In this document: positions 12,729 through 15,367 of the stretch, piece by piece | Position numbering within the stretch: the stretch's first letter is position 1 | How the letters are laid out: each line of letters opens with the position of its first letter | Assembly: GCA_002491945.1 (NCBI GenBank) | Contig: DKWX01000046.1 | Coordinates: forward strand, 1-15,367 | Reading direction: 5' to 3' | Length of the DNA: 15,367 bases | Source of the DNA: Porphyromonadaceae bacterium UBA7141 | Lineage (GTDB): Bacteria > Bacteroidota > Bacteroidia > Bacteroidales > Muribaculaceae | Notes under the pieces: generated by a model | The model's database searches: none | What the model saw: only the letters and a program-made list of their open reading frames with translations | What the model was told of the DNA's origin: nothing | Program-made: the position numbers and the translations under genes

Positions 12729-12754
12729 CCGGGGGAGGGGGAGACCTCCTCCGG
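12729..12754 (+). repeat. GC-rich hairpin between DUF2815 and primase-helicase genes
   Basis: CCGGGGGAGG (12729-12738) and CCTCCTCCGG (12745-12754) pair over 10 bp (one G-U) around the loop GGGAGA. There is no following T-run, so it is not a standard terminator. It sits 22 bp after the DUF2815 stop and may stabilise the upstream mRNA end or reduce read-through. Confidence 0.5.
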
Positions 12755-12797
12755 CATCAATCCCCTCCTGCATAGCAAACGACAACACACACACAGA

Positions 12798-15367
12798 ATG
12801 GAAAAACTACAGATAGCCACGGCAAGCAGCCGGCTCTCGCGCCGATGGCACAATGAAGAGCTGACATGGGAGGAATTCCTGCAGCGCCTTGGCAACATCA
12901 CAGAGACCTCGGAGACCGCGAGCGAATATCGCGCAATGAGCCGCGACAGGCAGACGGACATCAAGGATGTCGGGGGATTCGTCGGCGGGCGCCTGCGCGA
13001 CGGGATCCGGCGTGCAGGGAATGTGGAGACGCGTTCACTCATCACGCTCGACTACGACACCTTCTCCAAGGCACGGCTTGCCGATGTGCGTCGGGCGCTG
13101 GAGGGGCGCGCATGGGCCGTGCATTCCACCCACAAGCACACGGATGCCTCCTGGAGAGTGCGCATCGTGATTCCGGCCGACAGACCGATGACACCCGACG
13201 AGTACGGAGCCACGGCCCGACGGATGGCGGAGCGCATAGGATTCGACGGAATCGACCGCTCGACATTCGAGCCTTGCCGCCTGATGTTCTGGGGGAGCCG
13301 TTCGAAGGGTGCTCCGTACGTCTGGGAGACCGGCTCGGGCGACGGCCTTGACGTCGACGCGGTGTTAGGCACGTATGCCGACTGGCGCGACATGAGCAGC
13401 TGGCCCCTGGCTCCCGACGAGGCGGCATCCGGACTCTTCGCTCCCGAATATGCGGAGGAGGATGCGAAGCGCGACACGAATGGAGCGGAGCGACGTGCCG
13501 GACGAACATTGCCGCTGCGCACTTCGCGCCAGGAGGACCCGACAGAAAAAAAGGGATTGATCGGAGCCTTCTGCAGATGCTACGACATCTACGGAGCGAT
13601 ATCCACATTCCTTGCCGACACCTACACCCCCCACGGGAGCCGACGCTTCACGCACACCGGGGGCTCCACGACCGGAGGCGCCTGGGTGCTGGAGGGTGGG
13701 AAATTCCTCTACTCCTTCCATTCCACCGACCCCGCGTGCGGACGGCTGCTGAACTCCTGGGATCTCGTGCGCACGCACCTCTTCGGGCACATGGACCGCG
13801 AGACCGACATGCGCGGAGGGAGGAGTGACCGGCTCCCCTCCTACAAGGCGATGGAGCAGATGGCCATGGATGACCCTGCCGTGAAGCTGCGCCTGATGGA
13901 TGAACGGAGAGAAGCCGCCGAGGCGGAATTCGCCGACTATGACCTTGATGAGGCCGACGAATCCGAGGGACTCGACGAGGAGGAGCGCGACCGTAAACGC
14001 GAAGAGCGCGACAAGGAACGAGAAGCCTGGGACCGCGTTCGCGCCAAGAAGCTGAAGCCTCAGAAAGACGGCACGATAAAGACCACGATCACCAACTGCA
14101 TCACCGTGATCAGCGGCGACCCCCGCCTCAAGGGAAAGATGCGGCTCGATGACTTCACCGGACAGATTCTCGTAGTGGGCGAGCTCCCCTGGAGAAGGAG
14201 TTCCCGGATGTGGACCAACAACGACGACACACTGCTCCGCGCCTTCCTCGACCGTGAATACGGGATAAACGGGGCGCAGAAGGTGGACGACGCACTGGTG
14301 GCCGTGGCCAACGAGAACGGGTCGCACACGGTGCGAGACTACCTTGGCAGCCTTGAGTGGGACGGAGAGGTGCGGCTTCCGCTGCTCTTCACCGATGTGC
14401 TCGGGGCGGAGCCTACGGAGCTAAACCGTGAGCTGGCGAAGCTCTTCTTCGTGGGGGCGTGTGCCAGGGTGTGGGAACCGGGTGTGAAATTCGATTACTT
14501 CCTGATCCTTCGCGGCCCGGAAGGGTGCGGCAAGTCGTCGCTCTTCTCGATCATGGGTGGCGAATGGTTCTCCGACTCCGTGGTGACGATAGAAGGGAAG
14601 GAGGGTATGGAATCCGTGCAGGGGAAATGGATTGTGGAGATGGGGGAGCTGATCGGCGTGAAGCGCAGTGCCGTGGAGCAGCTGAAAAGCTTCATTTCCC
14701 GCCAGGAGGACCGCTACCGTCCCGCCTACGGGCGCAAAGAGGAATGGAGGCCGAGACAGTGTGTGCTTGTGGGCACCACGAACGAAGAACTGTTTCTGCG
14801 CGGGATCACGACGGGAAACCGCCGCAGTCCGGTCGTAGAGATTGACCCGAATCTTAGGAAGGCAGAGGAGCCGGTGCGCGAATACGTGACACGCTGTCGC
14901 GATCAGCTCTGGGCAGAAGCGATGCACTACTACAGAGAGGGGTATCCGCTTTGGCTCGGCGACCGTTTGACAGCCGAAGCCCGCAAGACTCAGGACGCCC
15001 ACAACCTCGACAAGCAGAACTCACTCTTCCCGGAGGTAGACAGATTTCTTGATCTTCCGTTGCCGTCGGGGTGGGAGATCAACTACTCCCAGGGGGAGCG
15101 GTTTCAGTGGCTTGATCAATACGCGATGCGCCCGACTGCCGACGAGGGGACAGAGGATCCGTTCGGGTTCAAGCCGCGAGAGTATGTGACTGTGGCGGAG
15201 ATTCTTCAGGAGCTTTTCCGGATGAAGCGGACGGAGCGTGAATACATGGCGCGGTCGCGCGAGATCGGACAGTATCTGAACTCCCTCGAGGGGAAGTGGA
15301 AGAATATCGGAAACAAAAAGAATAAGATTTATGGATGCCAAAAAACCTGGCAACGGGTTACCGACGG
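12798..15367 (+). CDS. primase-helicase, virulence-associated E (VirE) type, 3' end outside window
   Basis: The frame is open from the ATG at 12798 to the window end (856 codons visible, incomplete). The N-terminal part (about 55-175) looks like an archaeo-eukaryotic-type primase domain: an acidic pair Asp85/Asp87 (TLDYDTF), the Ser-x-His motif Ser110-Thr-His112 (HSTHKHT), and a later basic motif around Arg161 (FEPCRLMFWGS). A phage-primase-associated block follows (about 258-330: FCRCYDIYGAISTFL, then TYTPHGSRRFTHTGGSTTGG). Next is a highly charged helical linker (about 372-417), then the VirE SF3/AAA-like helicase: Walker A GPEGCGKSS (573-581), Walker B WIVEMGEL (611-618) and the TTNE sensor (660-663). 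It would prime and unwind element DNA. It is the main replication protein of this module; no DNA polymerase gene lies between it and DUF2815. Confidence 0.88.
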   Translation, partial: MEKLQIATASSRLSRRWHNEELTWEEFLQRLGNITETSETASEYRAMSRDRQTDIKDVGGFVGGRLRDGIRRAGNVETRSLITLDYDTFSKARLADVRRALEGRAWAVHSTHKHTDASWRVRIVIPADRPMTPDEYGATARRMAERIGFDGIDRSTFEPCRLMFWGSRSKGAPYVWETGSGDGLDVDAVLGTYADWRDMSSWPLAPDEAASGLFAPEYAEEDAKRDTNGAERRAGRTLPLRTSRQEDPTEKKGLIGAFCRCYDIYGAISTFLADTYTPHGSRRFTHTGGSTTGGAWVLEGGKFLYSFHSTDPACGRLLNSWDLVRTHLFGHMDRETDMRGGRSDRLPSYKAMEQMAMDDPAVKLRLMDERREAAEAEFADYDLDEADESEGLDEEERDRKREERDKEREAWDRVRAKKLKPQKDGTIKTTITNCITVISGDPRLKGKMRLDDFTGQILVVGELPWRRSSRMWTNNDDTLLRAFLDREYGINGAQKVDDALVAVANENGSHTVRDYLGSLEWDGEVRLPLLFTDVLGAEPTELNRELAKLFFVGACARVWEPGVKFDYFLILRGPEGCGKSSLFSIMGGEWFSDSVVTIEGKEGMESVQGKWIVEMGELIGVKRSAVEQLKSFISRQEDRYRPAYGRKEEWRPRQCVLVGTTNEELFLRGITTGNRRSPVVEIDPNLRKAEEPVREYVTRCRDQLWAEAMHYYREGYPLWLGDRLTAEARKTQDAHNLDKQNSLFPEVDRFLDLPLPSGWEINYSQGERFQWLDQYAMRPTADEGTEDPFGFKPREYVTVAEILQELFRMKRTEREYMARSREIGQYLNSLEGKWKNIGNKKNKIYGCQKTWQRVTD

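Larger units (their letters stand above)
6915..15367. mobile_element. left part of a temperate phage or related integrative element (right end outside window)
   Basis: An integrase at the edge, an S24 repressor, divergent operators and a DUF2800-DUF2815-primase/helicase replication module form the usual early region of a temperate phage. The whole stretch is GC-richer than the left third of the window and closely packed. The left boundary should lie in 6819-6915, next to the integrase 3' end; no attachment duplication can be assigned because the right end is not in view. No capsid, terminase or conjugation gene is visible, so a prophage, satellite or integrative plasmid all remain possible. 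Confidence 0.8.

Noticed and set aside
12143..13045. Minus-strand frame of 300 codons opposite DUF2815 and the primase start
   Set aside because: It spans two well-supported plus-strand genes and the hairpin between them, with no family features of its own.
13365..14327. Minus-strand frame of 320 codons opposite the primase-helicase gene
   Set aside because: The plus-strand frame contains clear primase and helicase motifs over the same bases; the antisense frame is a by-product of high GC content.

Overview
The window looks like part of a Bacteroidales genome, most likely an intestinal Bacteroidaceae- or Muribaculaceae-like species; that finer placement is inference. Two things support the phylum. 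Several promoters fit the Bacteroidetes form (TTTG-like -33 box, about 20 bp, TAnnTTTG -7 box), and starts lack Shine-Dalgarno sequences but often follow A-rich leaders. The gene content also fits: a DUF3943 outer-membrane protein, an ABC-F protein of a Bacteroidetes-like type, and HTH proteins of the kind seen in Bacteroidales mobile elements.

Left part, 1-6818, is chromosomal housekeeping. Bases 1-322 hold no intact gene, but contain a palindromic MITE-like structure and two short protein-like fragments. A minus-strand operon (ridA, then a Uup-type ABC-F ATPase, joined by a TGATG overlap) is divergent from a DUF3943 outer-membrane protein gene. That gene converges on a tRNA-Thr(CGU) gene, with a perfect 19-bp inverted repeat between them as a shared terminator. 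A Dabb-family gene and a second ABC-F gene (YbiT-like, with a degenerate second ATPase domain) follow on the minus strand.

Right part, from about 6.9 kb to the window end, is visibly more GC-rich and reads as the left end of a temperate phage or related integrative element. A minus-strand lysogeny operon (S24-type repressor, then tyrosine integrase 2 bp later) points towards the host ABC-F gene. A divergent plus-strand early operon carries small DNA-binding and hypothetical genes and then a replication module: DUF2800 (Cas4/RecB-like nuclease fold), DUF2815 (gp2.5-like ssDNA-binding protein) and a large primase-helicase of the virulence-associated E type that runs off the window. Between the two operons is a compact genetic switch: two 17-bp palindromic operators lie on back-to-back promoters, and a third copy lies inside the repressor coding sequence.

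The most unusual items are: (i) the repressor switch, where operator sequence, promoter boxes and an intragenic third operator can all be read directly; (ii) a 55-bp tandem repeat at the 3' end of the integrase gene, whose length is not a multiple of three, so successive copies encode different Pro/Ser-rich peptides; (iii) the ABC-F protein with a dead-looking second ATPase site; and (iv) the palindromic element at the left edge. No right attachment site, structural phage genes or defence system is visible, so whether the element is a complete prophage cannot be decided here.
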